NCBI GenBank assembly: GCA_905221605.1
Contig: CAJNDS010000286.1
Location: forward strand, 47,979-111,978
Length of the DNA: 64,000 nucleotides
Direction of reading: 5' to 3'
Origin: Symbiodinium natans
Taxonomy: Eukaryota > Sar > Dinophyceae > Suessiales > Symbiodiniaceae
Part shown: positions 41,932-52,050 of the stretch, one piece after another
How the letters are laid out: the number at the start of each line of letters is the position of its first letter
Position numbering within the stretch: position 1 is the stretch's first letter
The notes under the pieces: model-generated
What the model saw: the letters and a program-made list of their open reading frames with translations, nothing else
The model's database searches: none
What the model was told of the DNA's origin: nothing
Made by a program: the position numbers and the translations under genes

Positions 41932-42633
41932 GGAATTTGGGACAGGGTGGAGGGTGGACGGTTGAAGAACGTAGGGCCTCGGGATCGTGGTTCACCCGAC
42001 CATAGGCCCTAGTCCACGGGATCGAGTTCGATACATTTACTCGGCCCTCTTGTTCATGAATTCTTGGGAGCTGATGGTGGGAGTAGAGGGGCTTCGGGGC
42101 TTTCGGTAAGGGCGCAAGTCTCTGATGGAGCCTTGTGAGGCTTTCGGCTTGGACGGCTGGCGCTGCTGTGATAGGGGGAGTTCAACCTACGTTTTGGTAG
42201 TAAAATATTAGGTGTTTAGAGCAACAGCCTACACGGGAAGTAGGTTTCGGGTTTTTTTCGGGTGGGGTGTCGGTAGGGTAGGGTAATGGCTTAAGGGCTT
42301 GGGTTCCGAGGTTGCCAACGCACTGTGTTCGGGCTAGAAGCAATCTTCAGCATACACCTCTCAGACAGCAGCGGAACGCACGGTTCAACCCTGGACCCTA
42401 AACCCCTGGTAGCCTGCACCCTACGTAAACAGATGAAAGCAACCCTAAAACCTCAAACCCTGTTCCCTTTTCACTTCCATACCCAGACTTCTGGGAAGAT
42501 CCAAAAAGCAGAACCGCCGAATAGTACCCTATACTATACTACCGTGGGGTCATTCTTAGGAGCTTAAACCCTAAACCCTAAACCATCCTCCCAGGGGCCT
42601 AGGGATAAGCAGGAGGCCCTTGGAGCAGAGCCA

Positions 42634-42762
42634 CGGTTTAGGGTTTAGGGTTTAGGGTTTAGGGTTTAGGGTTTAGGGTTTAGGGTTTAGGGTTTAGCGT
42701 TTAGGGTTTAGGGTTTAGGGTTTAGGGTTTAGGGTTTAGGGTTTAGGGTTTAGGGTTTAGGG
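42634..42762 (+). repeat. ITS array, TTTAGGG orientation
   Basis: About 18 near-perfect units with one TTTAGCG. Confidence 0.97.
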
Positions 42763-42775
42763 CACAGCTGCGTAG

Positions 42776-42846
42776 GACATCCACTGCGACAATACCCACG
42801 CTCACGGTGGAGTTCAGCAAGGAGAGCTTAGACTCCCATATGGCAT
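42776..42846 (+). CDS. Candidate exon
   Basis: Preceded by GCTGCGTAG. The frame TSTATIPTLTVEFSKESLDS looks like a beta-strand-rich segment. ITS lies on both sides. No family assigned. Confidence 0.2.
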
Positions 42847-43059
42847 GGGGGTTTGGGGTTTAGGGGTTTAGGGTTTAGGGGTTTAGGGTTTAGGGTAAAG
42901 CCTATGGTCAGGCCAAATTTGCGCTTGTGCCAGAAGCAAGTGGCCAAGCCAAGCGAAACTTTAAACCTGAACGCAAAGCTCTCACACGAAACCTGCAAGC
43001 TTATGGTACCCTAAACCCTAAGCTCTAAACCCTAAACCGGATCTGAAGCCTTGAGCCTC

Positions 43060-43082
43060 GGGGGGGGGGGGGGGGGGGGGGG
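43060..43082 (+). repeat. Poly-G tract (23 G)
   Basis: Uninterrupted G run between degenerate telomeric sequence and a locally duplicated segment (GGAATCTTTAA at 43,141 and 43,210). Confidence 0.98.
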
Positions 43083-43519
43083 ACTCCCTAGACCCTGGAA
43101 AGCAACCAACTCCTTATTGGTTTTAAGAGGGTCATAATCAGGAATCTTTAATGGTTTAGGGCCTAGGGAATCCTTACTGACTTACTGGCTTTAAGAGGGT
43201 CAGAATTCGGAATCTTTAAGGGTTTAGGGTTTCGGGTTTAGGGTTTAGGAATCTTGTTCAGAGCCGTTTTAGGGTTTAAGGGCTTAAGGTTCAGGATTTA
43301 GGGTTTTATATATAGGGTCTAGGGTTTTAGGGTTTAGGGTTTAGGGCTTTTTGGCATTGTCTTCAAGATTCGAAGAACCATGGAACACGAAAATCGATGC
43401 GAAGCATGCCAAAAAGGGGCTCGGTGTGTTGGCGCGGCCCCGAGATAAGCCCTTGAGAATTGAGAGCCTAAGCCATCCTGGCACAACCAGGCTGGTCGGT
43501 TGGCTCCTGTGAATGAGGG

Positions 43520-43605
43520 GGTTTAGGGTTTAGGGTTTAGGGTTTAGGGTTTAGGGTTTAGGGTTTAGGGTTTAGGGTTTAGGGTTTAGGGTTTAGGGTT
43601 TAGGG
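43520..43605 (+). repeat. ITS array, TTTAGGG orientation
   Basis: Twelve perfect units. Confidence 0.98.
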
Positions 43606-43670
43606 GTCTGTGGTCCGAAACTTCCCGTAAGCACTTAGCAAAGACACATAAAGACACCCTCTTGGAGGTT

Positions 43671-43781
43671 CATGGGTACTTAAAACCCCAATTATAAGTC
43701 TACTTATAACCTACTTAGAGGATGTAGGGGGCTTACAAGTACAGTTATAATTGGGGTTATAAGTACCCCTGAACCTCCAAG
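43671..43781. mobile_element. Family C hairpin, copy 5 (reference, uninterrupted)
   Basis: The two arms, CTTGGAGGTTCATGGGTACT and its inverted partner ending CCCCTGAACCTCCAAG, pair over about 50 bp. The interior has CCCCAATTATAAGTCTACTT. No ITS is inside, so it shows the ancestral arm sequence. Confidence 0.85.
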
Positions 43782-43939
43782 TAGAACCCGGAACCCCAAA
43801 GCCTGTATAACCCTACGCTCTAAACCATAGTCCTGAATCCCCTGAAGTCACCCAAAACCTGTGGCACCGGGACCCGAAACCTTGTCAACCCTGATGCAAG
43901 CCCAAACCCTGAATCTCTACCTTATGACACGTTGAGACC

Positions 43940-44018
43940 CTTAGGGTTTAGGGTTTAGGGTTTAGGGTTTAGGGTTTAGGGTTTAGGGTTTAGGGTTTAG
44001 GGTTTAGGGTTTAGGGTT
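43940..44018 (+). repeat. ITS array, TTTAGGG orientation
   Basis: Eleven perfect units. Confidence 0.98.
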
Positions 44019-44679
44019 AAGACCCAAAGTTTCGGTCTGCAAGGCTCAGGAGCTCGGGGTTGAGTGGATAAAACACAGTGTTTAAGGGATTAGGACTCCA
44101 AGTTGAGAAGCGCAGCTCTTGTCCCAGCACCAAGTCGCCAGGAGCTCACACGTCTGGGCTCCGTAAGCAACCGCTTGCGTCACAAAAACTCCGAGGACGG
44201 GCTCTTTGTTCCCATACCGCCTTGGAATATTTCGTCATACTTGGCGGCGCTTGACTAAAGCTACAATAATGCAGTAATGAAATATTCATATCAGAATAGA
44301 AATATAGTAGTATCCTTGGAGTTCCATCGCAAGACGGAGACCCCTAAATCCTAACCCCAAAACGGGGCCCTACTTTTAGATGACCCTCCCGAAACCCCCT
44401 GGTCCGGGTACAGAGTTCAAGGCGGGGGCTTCGGAAATCTAAAGCCTAAACCCCAAACTGCATCAAAAAAAACCTAGTCGTGGCAGCTGGTATAACCTCC
44501 GAGCTTAACCTCATACCAGACCGAATCATATTGCTTCGCACCCCTTGTGGTTGCATAGTTGAGGAAGGTTCCCGCTTTCCGCTTCGGTTTTTTCCAAACT
44601 TGGGCTACTCATCTCGGCTCGGCTGAACACTCTCCCCGTGGAGCGGTCGCTATGCGGGCGGGTGGCAAAAAACCCAAGT

Positions 44680-44865
44680 CGTGGAGATTCAGGATACTTC
44701 TAACCCCAATGAATGGCTGCACTGATCAGCCCCCTAAGTCCTCTAAGTATGTATGAGTAGGCTTCTAATTGGGGTTCTAGCCCTAAACCCAATAATTAAA
44801 CCCTATACCCTAAACCCTCTGCTTGGGACTTACAAGTGGGGTTACAGGTACCCCTCCTCCGAGTA
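44680..44865. mobile_element. Family C hairpin, copy 6, with ITS in right arm
   Basis: Left arm GTGGAGATTCAGGATACTTC, right arm GGGGTTACAGGTACCCCTCC. Between AATTGGGGTTCTAG and CTGCTTGGGACTTACAAG lie degenerate CCCTAAA units (44,780-44,818). Confidence 0.6.
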
Positions 44866-44873
44866 GTCGTGGA

Positions 44874-44928
44874 GAGGACATGGTCGAGACCGTGAAGTCT
44901 GCCCGGACACCCCGACTGCTCCACTGAG
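44874..44928 (+). CDS. Short candidate exon with stop
   Basis: The frame EDMVETVKSARTPRLLH ends at TGA 44,925-44,927, and CACTGAG is followed by GTGCGC, a good donor context. If spliced there, the TGA would be in a different frame. Very short and weak. Confidence 0.15.
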
Positions 44929-45044
44929 GTGCGCGGAACCCAAAGGGGGCTCAGGGTTCAGAGGTTTCCCACAGAGACCCTACACCCCTTAATTAAGGAA
45001 TATATACCTTAACTTAAAGAGGGCTTAGGGTTCAGGGGGTTTCC

Positions 45045-45152
45045 CCCAAAGAGCCCCTATACCCCTTAGTTAAGGAATATGTACCTTAAACTTATCTTAG
45101 TATGATCTAAGGTATGTTTCCTAAATTCCAGGGTGTTTTTGGGCTCTTTGGG
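45045..45152. mobile_element. Family G hairpin with partial tandem copy upstream
   Basis: CCCAAAGAGCCCCTATACCC and GGGCTCTTTGGG are inverted, with GGAATATGTACCTTAA and AAGGTATGTTTCC as inner arms. A partial copy at 44,950-45,022 (ATTAAGGAATATATACCTTA) lies directly upstream. Confidence 0.65.
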
Positions 45153-45254
45153 TAGAAGGTCTAGGGTAGTGAAGAGTTGAGGGTTTATAGTTGATTGCAT
45201 TGATAGCGAGTGGGGTTTAGGGTTTCAGGTATACCTCAGTAGGGAGCTGTAGTT

Positions 45255-45325
45255 TCCTAAACCCTAAACCCTAAACCCTAAACCCTAAACCCTAAACCCT
45301 AAACCCTAAACCCTAAACCCTAAAC
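45255..45325 (-). repeat. ITS array, CCCTAAA orientation, flanked by a short duplication
   Basis: Ten perfect units. CCTCAGTAGGGAGCTGTAG lies to the left and CCTCAGTAGGAGTAGGGAGC followed by TGTAG to the right, so the array is bracketed by near-identical ~20-bp sequence. Confidence 0.95.
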
Positions 45326-45755
45326 CTCAGTAGGAGTAGGGAGCTGTAGGGTTCGGAGTGCTGGGTCCGAAATGGGGGATATTCGGAGGGCCCTTCTTCG
45401 TATCTAAGCGAGGTTTGCTGCCTCATGTATGGTACTGCAAGCCCATTTGAGGTAGCACTACAGTCAGGCATTGTTCTGTTCAGGAGGATCTTGTTTAGGA
45501 GGTGCTTCGGCGCAACGACACTGTGGCTCTGCGATTCCTCCCGGCCGCCAAGGACTCCGAGGGTGGAGAGAAGCAGTGGCTCGGGTGCCCGACTGAGAGC
45601 CCCACTGGCAGGGGGGGCCGGCAGGACCCCTGAAACCTCAAACCCCTCCACACGACTCCTCGAAGTCTTTCAGAGTACAAACCCTAAACCCTAGACCCTA
45701 TAAGTCTGAATAAAAAAACCAAGGAACCTTAAACAATCCCAAGCCCGTGTCCAGC

Positions 45756-45902
45756 AGGGTTTAGGGTTTAGGGTTTAGGGTTTAGGGTTTAGGGTTTAGG
45801 GTTTAGGGTTTAGGGTTTAGGGTTTAGGGTTTAGGGTTTAGGGTTTAGGGTTTAGGGTTTAGGGTTTAGGGTTTATTATTTATTAGGGTTTAGGGTTTAG
45901 GG
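45756..45902 (+). repeat. Long ITS array, TTTAGGG orientation
   Basis: About 16 perfect units, a TTTATTATTTATTAGGG interruption, and three more units. Confidence 0.98.
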
Positions 45903-46079
45903 TGTTTATTGCAGTAGCCCTCAACCTTCAACCCTGCACACCCTAACCCCCCAAAACCCAGACTGTAAGTCACCTAGATGAGGGGTCAAAGTGACTTCCT
46001 CAGTATCACGCCAGACTTCATGGACCTGCCAACCGATGCCTTGCCGGCCTTGTGCGAGTGTGAGAGTCGAAACCCCTAA

Positions 46080-46172
46080 AACACCCTAAACCCCCTAAAC
46101 CTCCTAAACCCCCTAAACCCCCTAAACCCCCTAAACCCCCTAAACCCCCTAAACCCCCTAAACCCTAAACCC
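46080..46172 (-). repeat. Nonamer array CCCCCTAAA
   Basis: Nine units of CTAAACCCC. Because nine is divisible by three, the minus strand gives an open Gly-Phe-Arg repeat, which is an artefact. Confidence 0.95.
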
Positions 46173-46282
46173 CTTAAGCTCCCGAAAGCTGGCCACCCAA
46201 ACAAGGAAATCGCCCAAAGTTGGCGGCAATCAGGGGCGCGAACCAGGAAAAAGGCTCGACCCATCCGCCTGCGACAGTGGCA

Positions 46283-46353
46283 TAGGGTTTAGGGGATAAG
46301 GTTTAGGGTTTAGGGTTTAGGGTTTTGGGTTTTGGGTTTTGGGTTTAGGGTTT
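46283..46353 (+). repeat. ITS array with TTTTGGG patch
   Basis: TTTAGGG units flank three TTTTGGG units. Confidence 0.95.
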
Positions 46354-47054
46354 AGGGTTTAGAAAAAAGGGTTGAGGATGAAGGCATGCAAAAAGCCACG
46401 TCAGCAGCAAGAGCCAAGAAGCAGGGATCAAACCCGAAACCCTGAGCAAACAGAAAGCTAGCCCTCAACCCTAAACCCGCCTATAGAACCCTAAGCCCTA
46501 AACATCAAATACCCCAAGCCCCCAAATACCCCCAAAACTTGCTTTTTTGCTCCTAGGCCAGCAACTCGAGAGGTCCGGTTAGCAGGTTTTTTTTTATATA
46601 TTTTTATCACGTGCTGAAGATCCCTATATTCCCTCAAAGAAGGCCATAAAATTGGATTCTTATAGGGCCCTGCCTGGTAACCACTAGATTCCTTAAACAA
46701 AAACCATAAAACATGAATTATAGCACCTCAAACCTGCCCCAGTTTGGGTTCTGCCGAGGAGGATGATTTCTGCACGGCCAGCGCGAAGCAGCCACTCGGT
46801 GAAGAGAGGTTTGTGGGCTTAGGGCTTAGGATTCCTAGCCCTAAACCCTAAACCCCAAAAGCCCTAAACCCTAAACCCCAAAAGCCCAGAACCTTACACC
46901 CTGAACCGTTCCAGCCTGAACCTGTGTCGGGTTTAGGGTTTGGGGTTTAGGGCTCTTCGGCTTTTGTTCCTGCCTTTTTCGGGGTTGAGGGTGCGGTTTT
47001 AGAAGGTCTACACCGCGCGCAGCAAGTGGTGGGACTTAGGGTCTAGGGCCTAGG

Positions 47055-47205
47055 GTTCTGACAGAGCCGAGAGAGAGAAGGAGAGAGAGAGAGAGAGCGA
47101 GAGAGAGAGCGAGAGAGAGTCGAAGAGAGAGCGAGAAGAGAGATCGAGAAGACAGGGAAGAGGGGGAGAGGGAGAGGGAAAGGGGGACGGGGACAGGGAC
47201 GGGTT
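47055..47205 (+). repeat. GA-rich microsatellite
   Basis: GAGAGA and GAGAGC runs pass into GGGAGAGGG and GGGACGGG words. The Ser/Pro/Leu minus frame is an artefact. Confidence 0.92.
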
Positions 47206-47858
47206 TCGAAGCTTCAGTCTGAGACTAGGAAGCACCCTAAACCCTAAACCCTAAACCCTAAACCCGGTGTTCAAGCGCCCTTTTTGGGTTTATAACGGGC
47301 TCGAGCAGAAGCATCATACCATTTGGGTCTATGAGGGGTACCCCCCGATTTTGGGAGACACCCAGGTGGGAGATCTACTATTTCGTGCTGCGCAAAGAAG
47401 ACGAGGCCGGACCTGTCCAGGTGGCTCTGGTTCTGTTTTCTGGAAGCTTAACCTTCTTCAGTTGCCCGAGTAATATAGGGGTCGGAATAGCTACTCATAG
47501 TATTCCCTTAGGGTCCCTCTATAGTTAAATTAGAATAAACCCCCCCCCAAAAAGAAAAAGAACAGAAACTATTCTAAATCTTTCGGCTCCCATGTTCGGG
47601 TGTAGGGTTTAACCCCTTTGGTCAAAGGTGGTAAAAGGCCTGTAGTCCTCCTGGACTCATGGTTTGCAGTTTCGGTGATTTTCGGTTCTCGAATGGGCAT
47701 GTCCCCAAATCGGGGTACCCTAAATATACCCCCCCAAAAATAGAATATTCCTTATAATCGATTTTGTTCAAAAGGGTACCCTCCAATTTCGGAAACTCCC
47801 AAATATCGAAACCGCCGTAAACTTCTAGCAGGGGACAAGGGTTTAGGGTTGAGGGTTG

Positions 47859-47990
47859 ATTCAAGGTCTATATGATAGTGCGCGGCAGGCATTTTACGAA
47901 CGCATCGCCATCGGATGGCTCATGGAGAACACGGCGCTGGGCTCGGAGGCTTTCGGAAGCTTTCCTTCTCTCCCCTTTCAGAAACCTTGA
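47859..47990 (+). CDS. Candidate terminal exon (43 codons)
   Basis: The frame reads IQGLYDSARQAFYERIAIGW then LMENTALGSEAFGSFPSLPF and stops at TGA 47,988-47,990. It begins directly after an ITS (TTTAGGGTTGAGGGTTG). The helical, alanine-rich start is convincingly protein-like. An alternative acceptor is TGATAG at 47,878. No family recognised. Confidence 0.3.
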   Translation: MQGLYDSARQAFYERIAIGWLMENTALGSEAFGSFPSLPFQKP

Positions 47991-48331
47991 ACACACTGAA
48001 GCTTGAAACCCTAAGCCCCAAACCTTAAACCCAAAGCCCCGGGCCTGAAAACCTGACGCCCTACGCTAAACTACCACAAGCCTCATCAGCCCTCTTAGCA
48101 TCGACCATGTCACACTACATCAAGGGAGTCATACTCTGAACCCGAAAAATGTACCCTTGGGTTTGGGGCCCTAAACCCTAAACCCTAAACCCTAAACCCT
48201 AAACCATCTCTAACGGAATATGAGGGTCATATTCAGAGTACATTATAAGGGGTTCATCCTCCAGGCTGGGCGCACCTCTGTACCTGAACCGGGTTCGCCA
48301 TGCGCCAGAAATGAAACCAGGAACCCTTGAG

Positions 48332-48434
48332 AGGGTTTAGGGTTTAGGGTTTTGGGTTTAGGGTTTAGGGTTAGGGTTTAGGGTTTAGGGTGCAGGGTTC
48401 AGGGTTTCGGGTTTAGGGTTTCGGGTTTAGGGTT
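48332..48434 (+). repeat. ITS array, TTTAGGG orientation
   Basis: About 14 units with TTTTGGG, TTTCGGG and TGCAGGG variants. Its last TTTAG abuts a coding-like block. Confidence 0.95.
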
Positions 48435-48530
48435 TTGGGAAACCTTGCAAACCCTGTGGCCAAGGACCTGAAGCTGACCGACACCTTTGCCAAGGACTCG
48501 CGCGGGGTGGCTCTAAGTTTCTCCAGCTTC
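48432..48530 (+). CDS. Candidate exon
   Basis: After the ITS (TTTAG as acceptor) the frame reads GNLANPVAKDLKLTDTFAKD then SRGVALSFSSF. TTC is followed by GTGCTTGG, a possible donor. Third positions are mostly G/C. No family assigned. Confidence 0.3.
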
Positions 48531-49140
48531 GTGCTTGGGGCTCGTGCGAGGAAGGGTTTACTACCAAACATTCTAATTCATGAGGGCAATACAGGGACAC
48601 TTGTCCTTCATTTGCTTACAGAACCCCCCCCCCCCCCAAAAAATAAAAATAAAATAAAATAATAGAACACACACACAAGAAATTCTTCCGTCTATAAGGG
48701 CAGTAAAAGGATTACTATCCTCTTTTTTTGAAAGGGGGGGGGGGGGGTTCTTAAGCAAAAATAGCAGTTTAGGGTGCTGGGAGGGATTCGGGGTTGAGGG
48801 CACTTTGGGAACCCTGGAGCATGTTCTGGCCTTGTCGCCTTAAACCCCAACCCTAAACCCTAAAAACAAATCTGGGCCGGAGATCTTGTTAGGCTTCTGG
48901 CTTTCCGGGCAGTTTTGGGCTTTACGGGCGGTACGTTGGGATGCTGCCCTTATACTCATATCTAAGAAATATTCAACATACCCCCCGGGGGTACCCTTGA
49001 AAGAAACTAAGGGATGTGGGAATATCCTCCCTTAGACTCCCTCAGGGTTTCCCTTCGTAGGTTAAGGGGTATGGGTTTGGGGTGTGGCGAATCATTCTTA
49101 AATCATAGTCTTTATGAAAAGGGATCATCATAGGGGGTAC

Positions 49141-49162
49141 TACCCTAAACCCTAAACCCTGA
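49141..49162 (-). repeat. Short ITS directly upstream of the spliced-leader match
   Basis: CCCTAAACCCTAAACCCTGAA runs right up to the first base of the spliced-leader match at 49,163. Confidence 0.95.
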
Positions 49163-49184
49163 ACCGTAGCCATTTTGGCTCAAG
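49163..49184 (+). other. Relict dinoflagellate spliced leader (DinoSL)
   Basis: The 22 bases match the DinoSL consensus as I know it (first base A, then CCGTAGCC, then ATTTTGGCTCAAG) at every position. The leader is added to mRNAs by trans-splicing, so its presence in genomic DNA next to a coding-like segment is the signature of a reverse-transcribed, reintegrated mRNA. No splice donor follows it (the next bases are CTGGCAGC, not GT), which argues against an SL RNA gene. It is also the best taxonomic marker in the window. Confidence 0.85.
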
Positions 49185-49231
49185 CTGGCAGCTCAAGCAT
49201 CCACTCAGCCCTGAAAACAGTGCCAGCTGCA

Positions 49232-49504
49232 ATGTCTGTCGTCCTCACTCAAGAGCAGCTACGTGAGCGCATGCAGCGCGCAGACCTGCGCTGGACCATG
49301 GTGCGCAAAACCCAGCTTACTGCGGGACTATTGGGGCCGCATGGGCTTGACGTGGCACCTCCTCAAGGCAAACGGTACACGGTGCCAACCTCTGAAGCCT
49401 TTCGGCGCTATCATATTTTGGGTGAAGGCTCAGGAGCTCCGCGATGCAGGATTTGCTTTGCTCCAGCCGAAATGCTGCATGGACACGCGTTCTACGTACC
49501 ATAG
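49232..49504 (+). CDS. SL-tagged retrogene, first coding segment
   Basis: The first good ATG after the spliced leader is at 49,232, giving a ~47-nt leader. The frame of about 90 codons starts MSVVLTQEQLRERMQRADLR and includes CRICFAPAEMLHGHAFYVP before a TAG. Composition is protein-like, with an N-terminal amphipathic helix. Two further in-frame stops (TAA, TAG) follow within about ten codons. A competing frame (49,263-49,715) is open across the stop, so a frameshift is possible. No family recognised. It is probably a processed gene copy, perhaps decayed. Confidence 0.4.
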   Translation: MSVVLTQEQLRERMQRADLRWTMVRKTQLTAGLLGPHGLDVAPPQGKRYTVPTSEAFRRYHILGEGSGAPRCRICFAPAEMLHGHAFYVP

Positions 49505-49528
49505 ACTGGGTAATAGGTTTGTGGGGCC

Positions 49529-50191
49529 ATGGGTAGGGTTTCGGATCGAACGAGCAACAGCGCTCGTATTGCTGAAAACCCCAGTGCTCTATGCCATGGC
49601 CCTACACTCGTCGGGAATCAGAGCACGCCCCCTCACTTATTGGATGCAGACCTGCATAGGCATGTGTCAGCTGCAGTCTCATCTCTGCTCGAAGGCCCCA
49701 TCCCCATTTCATTGAAGGGCTTGCGCGAAACCCTACAGTCGCAGCTACAAGTTGGACTGGAGGCTCGGAAATCCCAAATCAAGAGAATGGCAGAGAGGAC
49801 TCTTGAGGACTGGGTGAGTGGCCTTAGTTTGGTGCGATTGCCTGAGAAGACGCTCGCTCACCTGCGCAACCCCTACACTGGACAGTGGCAGCCTGGTCCT
49901 ACTTTTTGCAGAGCGTCTGGCCGGCTGCTGTTCACGGAGTTGCACGATCTGGTCTTTGTCAAGAACGTGACAGGCACAAACACTTGTGTGGAGAAAGGCG
50001 ACCTGCAAGCAGCGGAGCGGCGTTGCACGGCGTCTTTGAGCAAGAAGAGCCCCGTCTTGCACGACCTGCTAGCTGCCAGCAGCAAGGTGCCCATTGCCAG
50101 ATGGATGCTCATGAATGGGTTCATGATGGATTGCCCGGCTTTGCTTGGGGGCAAGGTTGGGCCTTCGACCCTGGAGGGTACTGTCAAATAA
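49529..50191 (+). CDS. Retrogene, second coding segment (220 codons)
   Basis: This open frame is in the same frame as the 49,232 segment, separated by three stops, and is the longest plausible plus-strand frame in the window. It includes helical stretches (ISLKGLRETLQSQLQVGLEA and KSQIKRMAERTLEDWVSGLS) and a C-terminal part with FTELHDLVFVKNVTGTNTCV. No domain or catalytic motif is recognised. The ATG at 49,529 need not be the real start. It is uninterrupted by ITS, consistent with an intronless, mRNA-derived copy that starts at the spliced leader. Confidence 0.4.
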   Translation: MGRVSDRTSNSARIAENPSALCHGPTLVGNQSTPPHLLDADLHRHVSAAVSSLLEGPIPISLKGLRETLQSQLQVGLEARKSQIKRMAERTLEDWVSGLSLVRLPEKTLAHLRNPYTGQWQPGPTFCRASGRLLFTELHDLVFVKNVTGTNTCVEKGDLQAAERRCTASLSKKSPVLHDLLAASSKVPIARWMLMNGFMMDCPALLGGKVGPSTLEGTVK

Positions 50192-51094
50192 TTGGGCGCT
50201 TGCCTGGCTGTTCTGATTCGGAGCATGTGGGACCCAGGTGGCGACGAGCTATGTCGGGCGGAGAAGCGCTGCTTTCGTGGTGATTCATGGAGCGGAGCAT
50301 TCTGTTCTGACGCAGTTGGGAGACGAATTTAATGTCAGCTTGTCTTCCTGTGACCTGTTCCCCTTCTGCTTACCGATGATCGCCGTTGTGCTTTATGAGC
50401 CCTTGGCATGAAATCCTCGGTGCATTCAGAAGTCTTACTTTTTTACTTTGAGGCAGGATGCAACTCTTGGCATACGGTTTTTCTTCAACTTGCTGGCCGG
50501 TTTACGATCAGGAGGTTTCCCTGCCTTGCCAGCATGATGTGAGTGTACACTGGGCCGTGTCGGGCTCGCGGAGCTCTGCATGTTCTATTTAGGGCGCGTA
50601 CTTCCTCTAACCAACTGCAAATCGGAAAATGGGGCCATGGGTGGAGACTCGGATGGAGGCGTTAGCTAGCCCTCTCCAAGGTCACGCTGGGGCACTGGTT
50701 GCAGGGTATGGAGCAAGGACAAAAGATTCGTCAACATGTCAACACGGTCGCCCTGCAAGAGCTGGGCCGAGCGCACGAGTGCCCTCCACGCGGGGGCGGG
50801 GGCCAGGGATGTGGGGACCTGCAGGGGGTCCTGCTGACGGAAGAGGGGCCAGAGAGGCCATGAGCACGGGGGGGAGACCAGGGGCGGCCGCGCGCACACA
50901 CAGACATACAGCCCACACAGTCGACGCGCGCAGCGTGCCCCCCCACCACGGCTGCTTGGCGGATCGGCAGTGGAAGCCTCCCAGTATGACTCGGCCCTAC
51001 TGGAAGCGTCTGTCTGGCCACCCACGCCACAGAGGGGCGTGGCTTTTTCTGAATTCGACAAGCTGGTGTGCTCGCTGGAAGGTGCTGCATGACG

Positions 51095-51420
51095 GCACGA
51101 TAGCATGGAAACGGCATGGAATTCGGAGATGGATGCAGGCCCGCCTGGCTTGCATGGGATGACGACACCGGGCCAGAGCATGGAATCCGAAGCGCACGGT
51201 TGCAAGACCCCAGCGCCTGGAAAAGGCCGTCCCTGGGGCGAACAAGCTGGCACGCTCGCCGGACGGTCCTGAATGACTGGATGATGCCATGGACTTCGGA
51301 CCTGCCGGACAACACGGATGGATGTGGGCCCGCCGGGGCGCGATGAGGCACCCTGCATGGCATGCTTGCACTCGAGCAAGACGCGGAATTCTGATGTGCA
51401 TGGTTGCATGACCCGGCTTG
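51095..51420 (+). repeat. Diverged tandem duplication (~190-205 bp)
   Basis: GCATGGAATTCGGAGATGGA...GCAGGCCCGCC recurs as CCATGGACTTCGGACC...TGTGGGCCCGCC, and GCACGGTTGCAAGACCCC as GCATGGTTGCATGACCCG. Confidence 0.6.
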
Positions 51421-51421
51421 A

Positions 51422-51565
51422 GCACCCCCCTCTCGGGGACAAGCGTGACAGCTGGGCGATTGAATTCACTGCAACTGCAACGCCGAGATGTTGACCCCCC
51501 TTTTGGGGGCACGCATGACAGATGGGCGATGGAATTCCCTGCTACTGCAAAGTCGAGATGTTGGA
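51422..51565 (+). repeat. Tandem duplication (~66 bp)
   Basis: GTGACAGCTGGGCGATTGAATTC and ATGACAGATGGGCGATGGAATTC head two adjacent similar units, each ending with GAGATGTTG. Confidence 0.85.
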
Positions 51566-52006
51566 GGACAGGACAGAGTGTTCAGGGAGGCCCCTGGAAT
51601 ATGAACGAGCCCGTGGCCTGAGAGCTATGTTTCACTTGCTGCCAGCCCCATAGAGATCACGATGCCATAGTCGGGTTCATTGATGGGTGTATACTGTTTC
51701 CATCCTGCTTGGGTCTATGCAATCGTGGCCGGGGCCCTTGTATAACTTCGCACCCTCAACTGCCAATGCTTAGTCACACTTTCTGTCATGGCACTTCTTT
51801 AGTCCAAGGGGTATGTTGGGTGTATATTGTTCATCATCCTGCTTCGGGCCAAGTAGTGGTTCCTTCCATCGGGGCCCGTCACCTAGTGCCGTTTCTCCGG
51901 CTGTCTCCAATGTGATGCAGCTTCTGTCTTGGATTCGTCCGGAGCCTCGCCAGCGTGTGCGCCAGTCTGAGAGTCGAAACCCTGAACCCTAAACCCTAAA
52001 CCCCAT

Positions 52007-52050
52007 TTTAAGGACTGTTAGTACATGCATAAGGGGGAACATCCCAAGCA
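52007..52050. mobile_element. Family A hairpin, half copy
   Basis: Only the right arm is present (TTTTAAGGACTGTTAGTACA, then AAGGGGGAACATCCCAAG). A CCCTAAA-type array replaces the left arm. Confidence 0.7.

Larger units (their letters stand above)
35900..49140. other. ITS/hairpin/exon-like mosaic, middle part
   Basis: The pattern of region 1-17,200 resumes immediately after the satellite. Unlisted blocks (35,900-36,090, 38,700-39,400, 40,100-41,220, 41,930-42,560, 44,030-44,680, 46,380-46,850, 47,270-47,820) hold short open frames and diverged repeats but no recognisable gene. Confidence 0.8.
50192..51950. other. GC-rich island without ITS
   Basis: No telomeric repeats occur for about 2.8 kb from 49,163. 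It could be the 3' part of the retroposed transcript or unrelated unique DNA. Overlapping open frames on both strands (for example 50,666-51,469 minus, 267 codons, Pro/Ser/Cys-rich) reflect GC richness; none is recognisable. No poly-A tail of the retrocopy was found. Confidence 0.6.

Noticed and set aside
46076-46264. Minus frame with a Gly-Phe-Arg repeat
   Set aside because: The nonamer CCCCCTAAA is divisible by three, so it stays open by arithmetic only.
50666-51469. Longest minus frame (267 codons)
   Set aside because: It overlaps other long frames on both strands in GC-rich DNA with internal tandem duplications; Pro/Ser/Cys-rich composition and no recognisable domain.
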